The translations under genes were made by a program, and so were the position numbers. Shown piece by piece: positions 38,863 to 47,053 of a stretch of 64,000 nucleotides of DNA. Within the stretch, counting starts at the first letter, position 1. Every line of letters begins with the position of its first letter. The notes beneath the pieces were generated by a model. The model made no database searches. It was not told where the DNA came from and saw only the letters and a program-made list of their open reading frames with translations. The stretch comes from Hamadaea tsunoensis DSM 44101 (GTDB lineage Bacteria > Actinomycetota > Actinomycetes > Mycobacteriales > Micromonosporaceae), in NCBI RefSeq assembly GCF_000428945.1, contig NZ_AUAX01000026.1, positions 62,001 through 126,000 of the forward strand, in the 5' to 3' direction.

Positions 38863-40275
38863 TCAGGAGTCGAAGCCGAGGCCGGCCCGGTCGAGGGCGC
38901 GCAGCCAGAGGTTGCGGCGGCCCTGCTGGGCGTCGGCGCGGGCGAGCGACCAGCGCGTGATGGCGATGCCGGCGGAACGCAGCGGTTCCGGCGGGAACGG
39001 CAGCGGTTTCGAGCGCACGAAGCGCAGCCGGGTGCGTTCCGTCTCCTGCCCGGCGAGCAGGTCGAGCATGACCTGGCCGCCGAAGCGGGTGGCACCGACG
39101 CCGAGCCCCGTGTACCCCGCCGCGTACGCCAGTCGGCCGTCGAGGGCCGTGCCGAAGAACGGGCAGAACCGGGTGCAGGTGTCGATGACGCCGCCCCATG
39201 CGTGCGAGAAGGTGACTTCACCCTTCAGCTGCGGAAACGTCGCGAAGAAGTGTTCGGCCAGTTTCTCGAACGTGGCCGAGCGACGCTCCAGATCGGAGTG
39301 GATCCGGTTGCCGAAGTGGTAGATGGCGTCGTACCCGCCGAAGAGCACGCGGTTGTCGGGCGTGATCCGGTAGTAGTGGAACTGGTTCGCCATGTCGCCG
39401 AGCCCCTGCCGGTTGTCCCAGCCGAGACTCGCCCGCTGCGCGGCCGTCAACGGGCCGGTCATCAGGGCGTAGTCGTAGACCGGAACGAGATACCGCCGCA
39501 ACCGCCGCAACAGCGGGTACGCGTTCGTCGCCAGTGCGCCGTGCCGGGCGCGTACGACCCCGAACGGGGTGAACACGGCGATCCCGGAGCCGTCCCTGAC
39601 GATCTTCACGGCCGGGGTGTGCTCGTAGACGCGTACGCCGAGGCGGATCGCGGCCGCCCGCAGTCCCCAGGCCAGCCGGGCGGGGTCGACCATCGCGACC
39701 CGTTCGGTGTCCCAGAGCCCGGCGAGGTAGGTCGGCGAATGGACCTCCGCCTGCACCTCGTCCCGGCCGAGCAGGCGTACGTCGTGGCCGAAGTCGAGGG
39801 CGTCCTCGGCGGCCGTGTGCAGGTCGGCGACCTGGTAGTCCTCGACGGCCACGGAGAGTTCACCGGTGCGCTCCCAGTCGCACGCGATGTCGTAGCGGTC
39901 GAGGGTTTGCTCGATCTCGTGGAGGTTGCGCCGGCCCAGCCGTTCCAGGCGGGCGACCTCGGCCCCGAAGCGCTCGGCCCCGTTGGCCAGGCCGTGCGTG
40001 AGGCTCGCCGAGCAGAATCCCCCGTTGCGGCCGGAGGCGGCGTCGCCGCAGAGTCCGGCCTCGACCAGCACCACGTCCCGGTGCGGGTCGCGCTCCTTGG
40101 CCAGCAGTGCTGTCCAGAGCCCGCTGTAGCCACCGCCGATGATCACCAGGTCGGTGCTCTCACCGCCGCTCAGCGGCTCGCGGGCGACAGGCCGGTCCAG
40201 CCGGTCCGTCCAGTACGGCGTCGGGGCTGCGTCACGCAGGGCCGACGCCCACAGATTTGATCCTTTGGCTCGCAT
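38863..40275 (-). CDS. FAD-dependent oxidoreductase (gamma-glutamylputrescine oxidase-like)
   Basis: A 470-residue DAO-fold flavoprotein. The FAD dinucleotide site is VIIGGGYSGLWTALLAKERD (about residues 44-63), and the family signature LCGDAASGRNGGFCSASL follows at about 74-91. The C-terminal part has FSHAWGGVIDTCTRFCPFFG and GYTGLGVGATRFGGQV. It resembles PuuB of the gamma-glutamylated putrescine route and other amine oxidases. No gamma-glutamylputrescine synthetase or hydrolase gene is near, so it may oxidise an unmodified amine. A second family member lies at 48400-49722. Confidence 0.85.
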   Translation of the reverse strand: MRAKGSNLWASALRDAAPTPYWTDRLDRPVAREPLSGGESTDLVIIGGGYSGLWTALLAKERDPHRDVVLVEAGLCGDAASGRNGGFCSASLTHGLANGAERFGAEVARLERLGRRNLHEIEQTLDRYDIACDWERTGELSVAVEDYQVADLHTAAEDALDFGHDVRLLGRDEVQAEVHSPTYLAGLWDTERVAMVDPARLAWGLRAAAIRLGVRVYEHTPAVKIVRDGSGIAVFTPFGVVRARHGALATNAYPLLRRLRRYLVPVYDYALMTGPLTAAQRASLGWDNRQGLGDMANQFHYYRITPDNRVLFGGYDAIYHFGNRIHSDLERRSATFEKLAEHFFATFPQLKGEVTFSHAWGGVIDTCTRFCPFFGTALDGRLAYAAGYTGLGVGATRFGGQVMLDLLAGQETERTRLRFVRSKPLPFPPEPLRSAGIAITRWSLARADAQQGRRNLWLRALDRAGLGFDS

Positions 40276-40477
40276 GAGCCGATCACCTTCTTCTTCTCTC
40301 GCACACGCCCGCGCGTGTGGTTCTTGTACGGGCCGATCGAGCTGCTCGACCGGCTGCCAGGCGCCGGGCCCGGCCCCGCGAGGCGGCTACCCGCGGGTCC
40401 GCGGTGCTTCCCCGGCCGGCGCGTCACTGTAGGACGTTCGGCGCCCGGGGGCGCGGAGGTATCTGAAAATACGAAAA

Positions 40478-40519
40478 CCCGCCCCCTCGCCGGCGTACGC
40501 GCGGGCGAGCGGGGCGGGG
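40478..40519 (-). terminator. Rho-independent terminator of the potABCD operon
   Basis: On the minus strand CCCCGCCCCGCTCGCC and GGCGAGGGGGCGGG form a stem of about 13 pairs, followed by GTTTTCG. It begins 12 bases after the potC stop. It is one of the few hairpins here with a T run. Confidence 0.75.
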
Positions 40520-40530
40520 CGTCGAGGAAG

Positions 40531-41355
40531 CTAGCTGGTGGCGGCGCGGCGTGCGCGCCGGGCGTTGCGGATCTGGCCGATCGCCACGAATACGAAGGCG
40601 ATCAGGAACATGGCCGAGGCGATGGCGTTGACCTGCGGCGGGATGCCGCGCTGGTTGGCTCCCCAGACGAACAGGGGGAAGGTCACGACGTTGCCGGAGT
40701 TGAAGGTCGTGATGATGTAGTCGTCGAACGACAGCGAGAACGACAGCAGCGCCGCCGCCACGATGCCCGGCATGACCAACGGCAGCGTGACCTGGCGGAA
40801 GGTGGCGAACGGCGTGGCATAGAGGTCCATCGCCGCCTCCTGGAGGCGGGGGTCCATCCCCGCCAGCCGCGCCTTCACTGTCACCACCACAAACGAGATA
40901 CAGAACATCACGTGTGCGATAACGATAGTTCCGAAACCCGTGGGTACGCCAGCCGACACGAACAAAGCCAGCAATGACGACCCCATGACGATCTCCGGGG
41001 TGGCCATCGGCAGGAAGATCAGCACGTTCGAGGCGCCCCGGCCGAAGAAGCGGTGCCGGACCAGGGCGAAGGCGATGAGCGTACCGAGGACGGTGGCGAT
41101 CAGGGTCGAGATCAGTCCGACCTGGATGCTGGTCGACAGGGCCGGGCAGATCGTCTCCGAGCCGCCGCAGATGTCGGTCCAGTTGTTCAGGGTCCAGTGG
41201 ATCCCGTCGTCCAGCAGGAACGTGGTGCTGCGGTTGGCCGGCTGGTTGAACGACAGCAGCAGCACGACCACGACCGGGGCCGCCATGTACGCGAGCACGG
41301 CCAGCCCGACGGCCATGACCCAGTAGCGGGCGAGGAAACGTCCGACGCGTCGCAT
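40531..41355 (-). CDS. potC: Spermidine/putrescine ABC transporter permease PotC
   Basis: A 274-residue inner-membrane permease of the polyamine importer with six transmembrane segments. The EAA loop that contacts the ATPase is EAAMDLYATPFATFRQVTLP (about residues 173-192), and the ending SFDDYIITTFNSG with FPLFVWGANQRG is typical of PotC. The ATG at 41355 overlaps the potB stop (TGATG), so the two are coupled; a GTG one codon upstream is possible. It is the last gene of potD-potA-potB-potC and is followed by a strong terminator. Confidence 0.95.
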   Translation of the reverse strand: MRRVGRFLARYWVMAVGLAVLAYMAAPVVVVLLLSFNQPANRSTTFLLDDGIHWTLNNWTDICGGSETICPALSTSIQVGLISTLIATVLGTLIAFALVRHRFFGRGASNVLIFLPMATPEIVMGSSLLALFVSAGVPTGFGTIVIAHVMFCISFVVVTVKARLAGMDPRLQEAAMDLYATPFATFRQVTLPLVMPGIVAAALLSFSLSFDDYIITTFNSGNVVTFPLFVWGANQRGIPPQVNAIASAMFLIAFVFVAIGQIRNARRARRAATS

Positions 41356-42275
41356 CACACCACCTCGTCCGTACCGGCGCGGCGTACGTAGATGAGGACC
41401 ATGATCAGGATTCCGGCCATCAGCACGAACGACAGGGCCGCCGCCAGCGGGTAGTCGTGGATCGTGAGGAACCGCGACTGCACCACGTTGCCGATCATCG
41501 TCGTCTTCGGATTGCCCAGCAACTCGGCGTTGATGTAGTCACCGGCCGCCGGGATGAAGGTCATCAGCGTCCCGCTCACCACACCGGGCAGCGAGAGCGG
41601 CAGCGTCACCTGGCGGAACGTCCGCCACGGCGTGGCATAGAGATCGTTGGCGGCCTCCAGCAGCCGCGGATCCAGCTTCTCCAGGGACGCGTACAGGGGC
41701 AGGACCATGAAGGGGAGGAAGTTGTAGGTCAGCCCGGCGATCACCGAGAACTCGGTGTTGATCAGGTGGAAGTCGTCCCCGAGGGCGAACACCCGCTTCA
41801 GGCCGCCGACCACGATCCAGTGGTCCGAGAGGATCGTCTTCCAGGCCAGCGTACGCACGAGGAAACTGGTGAAGAACGGCGCGATGACGCCGACCAGCAT
41901 CAGGTTCTTCCAGCGGCCGCCCTTGACCGCGATCGCGTACGCCAGCGGGTAGCCGAGGATCAGGCAGGCCACGGTCGCGATGAACGCGTACAGCAGGGAC
42001 CGGAGGAACTGCTCGTGGTAGAGGTCGAGGGCGTCCCAGTAGTTCCCGAACGCCCAGGTCAGCTGGTAGCCGGTCTCCTCCGACCCGCTCGGGTCGTAGA
42101 GGCTGGTGGTGAACAGCGAGACCATCGGCGCGGCGAAGAACAGTCCGAGCCACGCGAAGCCCGGCAGCAGCAGCGCGTACGGCAGCCACCGGCGACGGCG
42201 GCCGCCCGCGACCGGCTCGGGCGGCGGCTCGTACGCCGTGCCCGACCCCGCGCTCGTGGCGAGAACGGTGCTCAT
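41355..42275 (-). CDS. potB: Spermidine/putrescine ABC transporter permease PotB
   Basis: A 306-residue permease subunit with a short N-terminal cytosolic tail of about 30 residues and six transmembrane segments. PSLYDPSGSEETGYQL-like text lies in the first periplasmic loop. The EAA loop is EAANDLYATPWRTFRQVTLP (about residues 218-237), nearly the same as in PotC, and AGDYINAELLGNPKTTMIGN is typical of PotB. ATG 42275 overlaps the potA stop by 4 bases; a longer ORF upstream is out of step with potA and rejected. Confidence 0.95.
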   Translation of the reverse strand: MSTVLATSAGSGTAYEPPPEPVAGGRRRRWLPYALLLPGFAWLGLFFAAPMVSLFTTSLYDPSGSEETGYQLTWAFGNYWDALDLYHEQFLRSLLYAFIATVACLILGYPLAYAIAVKGGRWKNLMLVGVIAPFFTSFLVRTLAWKTILSDHWIVVGGLKRVFALGDDFHLINTEFSVIAGLTYNFLPFMVLPLYASLEKLDPRLLEAANDLYATPWRTFRQVTLPLSLPGVVSGTLMTFIPAAGDYINAELLGNPKTTMIGNVVQSRFLTIHDYPLAAALSFVLMAGILIMVLIYVRRAGTDEVV

Positions 42276-43420
42276 GCCGCTTCCAGTACCGGCTCGGCGA
42301 CCTCGTTGTCCCTCGCCAGCAGGAACGAGTGCGACGGGTGCCAGTGCAGCGACACGTGCGCGCCGGGCTGCAGCGGCCCCTCGGTCCCCGAGTTCGGGGC
42401 GAAGACCGACAGCTCCTCGCCCCACGGGGCGCGGACCAGGTACTGCGTGGACACCCCGACGTACGACGAGTCGGTGATCTCCCCGGGCACGTGGATGTGG
42501 GAGCCCGGCACCGTGGCGGAGTCGACGGCCACGTGCAGCTTCTCCGGGCGTACGCCGAGATAGGCGGAACCGTCGGAGACCCGGCACCGGCCGGCGGGCA
42601 CGGCGAACCGCTTCCCGTACGCCTCGACCAGCACGTCGCCGCCGTTGGCCCCGGTGACCGAGGCGGTGAGCAGGTTGGACTGCCCGAGGAAGTTGGCGAC
42701 GAAGGCCGTGGTCGGGAACTCGTAGATCTCGGTCGGCGCGCCGAGCTGTTCGATGCGCCCGGCGTTCATCACGGCGACGGTGTCGGCCATGGTCATGGCC
42801 TCCTCCTGGTCGTGCGTGACGTGCACGAAGGTGATGCCGACCTCGGTCTGGATGCGCTTGAGCTCGATCTGCATCTGGCGGCGCAGTTTGAGGTCGAGCG
42901 CGCCGAGCGGCTCGTCGAGCAGCAGGACCTGCGGCCGGTTGATGAGCGCCCGGGCCAGCGCCACGCGCTGCTGCTGGCCGCCGGAGAGCTGGGCCGGCCG
43001 GCGGTGGTCGAAGCCGGTCAGCTCCACCAGGGCGAGCATCTCGCGGACCCGGTCGGCGATCTCCTTGCGGCCGACGCGCTTCTGCTTGAGCCCGAATCCG
43101 ACGTTCTCGGCGATCGTCATGTGCGGGAAGAGCGCGTAGCTCTGGAAGACGGTGTTGACCGGGCGGGCGTACGGGCGCACGCGGGTGATGTCGCGGCCAC
43201 CGAGGACGACGGTGCCCGCCGTCGGTTCCTCCAGCCCGGCGACCATGCGCAGGGTGGTGGTCTTGCCGCAGCCGGAGGCGCCGAGCAGCGCGAAGAACGA
43301 TCCCTCGGGGACGGTGAGGCTGAGCTGGTCGACCGCCGTGAACGCGCCGAAGCGCTTCGTCACGGCGGACAGCTCCAGGTCGCCGGCGTGGCCGCCGGTC
43401 GGTTGGGTCGGAACGGTCAT
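42272..43420 (-). CDS. potA: Spermidine/putrescine ABC transporter ATPase PotA
   Basis: A 382-residue ATP-binding subunit that powers polyamine import. Walker A is [19 protein letters not shown] (about residues 47-65), the signature [16 protein letters not shown] (about 144-159) and Walker [15 protein letters not shown] (about 166-179). The switch His is in [21 protein letters not shown]-type C-terminal domain (about 245-370) may sense polyamine, as in E. coli PotA. It lies 10 bases after potD and overlaps potB by 4 bases. Confidence 0.96.
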   Translation of the reverse strand: MTVPTQPTGGHAGDLELSAVTKRFGAFTAVDQLSLTVPEGSFFALLGASGCGKTTTLRMVAGLEEPTAGTVVLGGRDITRVRPYARPVNTVFQSYALFPHMTIAENVGFGLKQKRVGRKEIADRVREMLALVELTGFDHRRPAQLSGGQQQRVALARALINRPQVLLLDEPLGALDLKLRRQMQIELKRIQTEVGITFVHVTHDQEEAMTMADTVAVMNAGRIEQLGAPTEIYEFPTTAFVANFLGQSNLLTASVTGANGGDVLVEAYGKRFAVPAGRCRVSDGSAYLGVRPEKLHVAVDSATVPGSHIHVPGEITDSSYVGVSTQYLVRAPWGEELSVFAPNSGTEGPLQPGAHVSLHWHPSHSFLLARDNEVAEPVLEAA

Positions 43421-43430
43421 CGACTTCTGC

Positions 43431-44672
43431 CTAAGCCCCGGTGACGGCCTGGAACTTGGCCTCGTACGCCTTGCGTACGTTGTCGGCCAGCGTCATGAAC
43501 GGATGCGTCTTGGCCAGCGTGGCGTCGTCCGGGAAGATCAGCGGATTGTCGACCTGGTCGGGGTCGACGTCCTTCATCGCTTCCTTGGCCCCGGCCACCG
43601 GGCAGATGTAGTTGACCCAGTCTGAGACCTCAGCAGCGACCTTCGGGTCGTAGTAGTAGTCGATGAGCGCCTGGGCGTTCGAGGAGTGGTTCGACGTCGC
43701 CGGGATCATCATGTTGTCGCTCCAGATCATCAGCCCCTCCTCGGGGACGACGAAATGGATCTTGTCATTGTCGGCCGACAGCTGGATCACGTCACCGGAC
43801 CAGGCGATGCACGCCGCGATGTCGCCCTTGGCCAGGTCGTCCTTGTAGTCGTTGCCGGTGAAGCGACGGAGCTGCCCGTCCGCGACGGCCTTCTTGATCT
43901 TGTCGATCGCCGCGTCGAAGTCGGCCTCGGTGAAGTTGGCCGGATCCTTGCCCAGGGCCAGCAGCGCCAGGCCGACGGTGTCGTTCATCTCGGTCAGGAA
44001 GGTGACCTTGCCTTTGAGATCGGGCCGCGTGAACAGGTCGTCCACGGACTTGATCTCCTTGGCCACCTTCGCGTTGTAGGCGACCCCCGTCAGACCCGAC
44101 TGCCACGGCGCCGCGAACACCATGTCCTTGTCGAACGCGCGGTGCTGCAGGCTGGGCAGCAGGTTCTTCTGGAACGTCGCGACCTTGGTCGGCTCGAACT
44201 TCTGCGCGAAGCCGAGGTTGATGAACTTGGCCGCCATCCAGTCGGTGAACACGACGATGTCCCGGTCGACCGTCTGGCACGCGCCGAGCTGCGTCCGGAT
44301 CTTGCCGAGGAACTGGTCGTTGTCGTTGATGTCCTCCTGGTAGGTCACCGCGATCCCCGTCTTCGCCTTGAAGGCGTCGAGCGTGGGGTGCTTCTTCGGG
44401 TCCTTCTCGTCGGTGTCCAGGTACTCGACCCAGTTCGAGAAGGTCAGCTTGCGCTCGGTCGCCGACGCGTCCGGCGTCGAGCAGATCGGGCCGGCACTGG
44501 CCTTCGCGGCGCCCGGATTCTTCGGCTTCGTGCCGCAGGCGGCCAGGGCGGCGCCGGTCGCGGCCAGCGCGCCGCCGGCGGCGACGCCGCGCAGCAGTCC
44601 GCGACGGGTGGGCAGGGCGGACAGCAGGGCCTGTGCCTCCGGGGACAGAGGCTTGCGGGGACGCGAGCTCAT
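43431..44672 (-). CDS. potD: Spermidine/putrescine-binding lipoprotein PotD
   Basis: A 413-residue extracellular polyamine-binding protein. It has a twin-arginine-type leader (PTRRGLLRGVAAGGA) and lipobox LAAC with Cys46, so it is a Tat-exported lipoprotein; an N-terminal extension of 22 residues precedes the arginines. The mature part has LTFSNWVEYLDTDEK, the start of the PotD/PotF fold, and conserved EMNDTVGLALLALG, CIAWSGDVIQ and EEGLMIWSDNMMIP, which line the binding cleft. It is the first gene of potDABC, divergent from nothing but 88 bases downstream of an aldehyde dehydrogenase gene on the same strand, which ends at 44761. Confidence 0.95.
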   Translation of the reverse strand: MSSRPRKPLSPEAQALLSALPTRRGLLRGVAAGGALAATGAALAACGTKPKNPGAAKASAGPICSTPDASATERKLTFSNWVEYLDTDEKDPKKHPTLDAFKAKTGIAVTYQEDINDNDQFLGKIRTQLGACQTVDRDIVVFTDWMAAKFINLGFAQKFEPTKVATFQKNLLPSLQHRAFDKDMVFAAPWQSGLTGVAYNAKVAKEIKSVDDLFTRPDLKGKVTFLTEMNDTVGLALLALGKDPANFTEADFDAAIDKIKKAVADGQLRRFTGNDYKDDLAKGDIAACIAWSGDVIQLSADNDKIHFVVPEEGLMIWSDNMMIPATSNHSSNAQALIDYYYDPKVAAEVSDWVNYICPVAGAKEAMKDVDPDQVDNPLIFPDDATLAKTHPFMTLADNVRKAYEAKFQAVTGA

Positions 44673-44760
44673 CGGGGGTCCTATCTACTCCAGGAACACG
44701 GGGGTATGCGGGGTTATCAAGACCCTTCGGCGGGTCGGCGGAACAGGGAACCTGGTCACT

Positions 44761-46245
44761 TCAGTGTGGTCCCGCGAATATAGTGCGCTGCCACCCCTTG
44801 GCGGCAACCCCGGTACGATCGATCATCACGTGCTTGACCTGCGTGTATTCGTCGAACGAGTACATCGACAGGTCTTTGCCGAAGCCGGAGCCGCGCATCC
44901 CCCCGTGCGGCATCTCGCTGATGATCGGAATGTGGTCGTTGACCCAGACGCAGCCGGCGCGCAGTTCGCTCGAACCGCGCAGGGCCCGGTAGACGTCGCG
45001 GGTCCACACGCTCGCCGCCAGCCCGTACGGCGTGTCGTTCGCGAGCGCGATCGCCTCGTCGTCGGTGTCGAACGGGAGCACCGCCAGCACGGGCCCGAAG
45101 ACCTCCTGCTGCACGATCTCACTGTCCTGCGCCGCGTTGATGATCACCGTCGGCGCATAGTACGCACCTTCGCTCAAGGTGTCACCCGGCGCGTACCCGC
45201 CGGTGACGGCCTTCGCCCCGGCGGCCAGCGCCCGCTCGACGAAACCGGCGACCCGGTCCCGCTGGGCGAAGCTCACCAGCGGTCCGAGATCCGTGGCCGG
45301 ATCGGTGGGATCGCCGAGCACGACGCTCCCCATCAACTCGGCGACCCGCTCGACGAAGGCGCCGAACACCGGCCGGGCCACGTACGCCCGCGTCGCCGCG
45401 GTGCAGTCCTGTCCGGAATTGATCAACGAGGCGGCGACCGCGCCGTGGGCGGCGGCCTCCAGATCCGCGTCGGCGAACACGACGAACGGCGCCTTGCCCC
45501 CCAGTTCGAGGTGCACCCGCTTGACCGCGCCGGCGGCGGCCGCGCCGACCTGCCGCCCGACCGCCGTGGATCCGGTGAAGCTGACCATGTCGACGCCGGG
45601 GTGCGCGACGAGCGCCGCCCCCGCGACCGGTCCCCGGCCGGACACCACGTTGACGACCCCGGCCGGTACGCCCGCGTCGAGGGCCGTCCGCGCGTACAGG
45701 GCACTGGTGAGCGGGGTGATCTCGGCCGGCTTGAGGACGATCGTGTTGCCCGCGGCGATCGCCGGCAGGATCTTCCAGGCCGCCATCTGCAGTGGATAGT
45801 TCCAGGGCGCGATCGAGCCGACGACGCCGACCGGCTCCCGCCGGATCATGCTCGTGTGGTCGCCGGAGTACTCGGCCGCGGCCTTGCCCTCCAGGTTGCG
45901 GGCGGCCCCGGCGAAGAACGCCGTGTTGTCGATCGTGCCGGGCACGTCGAACTCCGTGGCGAGCCGGATGGGCTTGCCGGTCTGGCGTACCTCGGCGTGG
46001 GCGAACTCCTCGGCGCGCTCGGCGAGCAGGCCGGCGAACCGGTGCAGCGCGTCGGAGCGCTCCTTCGGCGTGGCCCCCGACCACTCCGGGTACGCCTTCC
46101 GCGCCGCCGCGACCGCCTCGTCCACCGCGGCGGCGTCCGCGAGTCCGTACGTGCTCACGATCGAACCGTCGGCCGGATTGATGACCGAAAACCGCTCGTC
46201 GCCGGCATCGGTGAGCGAATCGGCACCGATGACGTGATGTGACAT
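44761..46245 (-). CDS. Gamma-aminobutyraldehyde dehydrogenase (second paralog)
   Basis: A 494-residue aldehyde dehydrogenase of the same subfamily as the gene at 34187. The cofactor region is SIAPWNYPLQMAAWKILPAI, the Glu is in VHLELGGKAPFVV, and the Cys is in INSGQDCTAATRAYV. The ending MPHGGMRGSGFGKDLSMYSF and DEYTQVKHVM repeats the hallmark of the other. The ATG at 46245 has GGGGAG 10 bases upstream; a longer in-frame extension to 46425 would run through the operator region and is rejected. It is divergent from the Lrp gene, whose product probably controls it, and precedes potDABC on the same strand. Confidence 0.9.
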   Translation of the reverse strand: MSHHVIGADSLTDAGDERFSVINPADGSIVSTYGLADAAAVDEAVAAARKAYPEWSGATPKERSDALHRFAGLLAERAEEFAHAEVRQTGKPIRLATEFDVPGTIDNTAFFAGAARNLEGKAAAEYSGDHTSMIRREPVGVVGSIAPWNYPLQMAAWKILPAIAAGNTIVLKPAEITPLTSALYARTALDAGVPAGVVNVVSGRGPVAGAALVAHPGVDMVSFTGSTAVGRQVGAAAAGAVKRVHLELGGKAPFVVFADADLEAAAHGAVAASLINSGQDCTAATRAYVARPVFGAFVERVAELMGSVVLGDPTDPATDLGPLVSFAQRDRVAGFVERALAAGAKAVTGGYAPGDTLSEGAYYAPTVIINAAQDSEIVQQEVFGPVLAVLPFDTDDEAIALANDTPYGLAASVWTRDVYRALRGSSELRAGCVWVNDHIPIISEMPHGGMRGSGFGKDLSMYSFDEYTQVKHVMIDRTGVAAKGWQRTIFAGPH

Positions 46246-46423
46246 GCCTGCTCCCCAGCGGGTCGGCGGTATCGTGTGCGCCTGATACTGGCACGCGGGT
46301 ACCTCATTAACAAGTGATTCCGTTGCGATTCTCGACTTAGACAACGGATTGCGTTGACCTGGGGCTCCCGTGGGTTGCGGTTTCGTTACACAACCCGGCG
46401 TACACGGATGTATGGGAGTCGCC
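46246..46423. promoter_or_regulatory. Divergent promoter region of the aldehyde dehydrogenase and Lrp genes
   Basis: A 178-base gap, AT-richer than its flanks. TCCGTTG (46319-46325) and CAACGGA (46342-46348) form an inverted repeat and TTGCG occurs three times around them. Lrp/AsnC regulators usually bind such AT-rich degenerate palindromes between themselves and a divergent target. Exact operator sites are inferred. Confidence 0.45.
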
Positions 46424-46900
46424 ATGTCGGCCCGCGGTCACCTCAACAACGCTCAGCACGCCCTGCTGGACGATGTGGCAAAACAGATCATCACCCAGTT
46501 GCAGGAGGACGGCCGGCGGCCGTACGCGACCATCGGCCGGGCCGTCGGCCTGTCCGAGGCGGCCGTCCGCCAGCGCGTACAGCGGCTGATCGACGCCGGT
46601 GTCATGCAGATCGTGGCGGTCACCGACCCGCTGCAACTCGGGCTCGGCCGGCAGGCCATGGTCGGGGTGAAGACGACGGGGAACCTGGAGGAGATCGCCG
46701 ACGAGATCGCCAAGATCGACGAGGTCGACTACGCGGTGATCACCGGCGGCTCCTTCGACATCCTGTGCGAGGTCGTGGCCAGCGGGGACGAGCACCTGCT
46801 CGACATCGTCCAGCGCGTACGCGCGGTCAAGGGCGTCCGGGGCGCGGAGATCTTCGTGTACCTGAAGCTGCGCAAGCAGACCTACACCTGGGGCGTCTGA
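46424..46900 (+). CDS. Lrp/AsnC family transcriptional regulator
   Basis: A 158-residue leucine-responsive-type regulator. The helix-turn-helix is at about residues 26-48 (RPYATIGRAVGLSEAAVRQR) and the ligand-binding RAM domain at about 60-150. MQIVAVTDPLQLGLGRQAMV begins the beta-sheet, and GSFDILCEVVASGDEHLLDI is the effector-binding turn. ATG 46424 has GGAG 5 bases upstream; upstream in-frame starts at 46370 and 46412 give no extra similarity. It sits between two catabolic genes it probably controls: the divergent aldehyde dehydrogenase and the downstream transaminase. Confidence 0.92.
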   Translation: MSARGHLNNAQHALLDDVAKQIITQLQEDGRRPYATIGRAVGLSEAAVRQRVQRLIDAGVMQIVAVTDPLQLGLGRQAMVGVKTTGNLEEIADEIAKIDEVDYAVITGGSFDILCEVVASGDEHLLDIVQRVRAVKGVRGAEIFVYLKLRKQTYTWGV

Positions 46901-46939
46901 CCCGCTTCCGGGGCGTTCCCGCAGAAGCCTTCGGATTTC

Positions 46940-46978
46940 GTTGCCAAACTCCAACATCACGACTGTTCTTGTTGCCAA
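46940..46978 (+). promoter_or_regulatory. GTTGCCAA direct repeat before the transaminase gene
   Basis: GTTGCCAA occurs at 46940-46947 and at 46971-46978, a period of 31 bases (three helical turns), 76-114 bases upstream of the transaminase ATG. The gap between the Lrp stop and the transaminase is 153 bases. I infer an operator for the adjacent Lrp-type regulator. Confidence 0.45.
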
Positions 46979-47053
46979 GTCCGGCTGCCGTATGCGATAA
47001 CCGTGGTAGCCACGCGGGCGGTGACCGCCCCGGACCGGACGAAGGCGGCAGTG

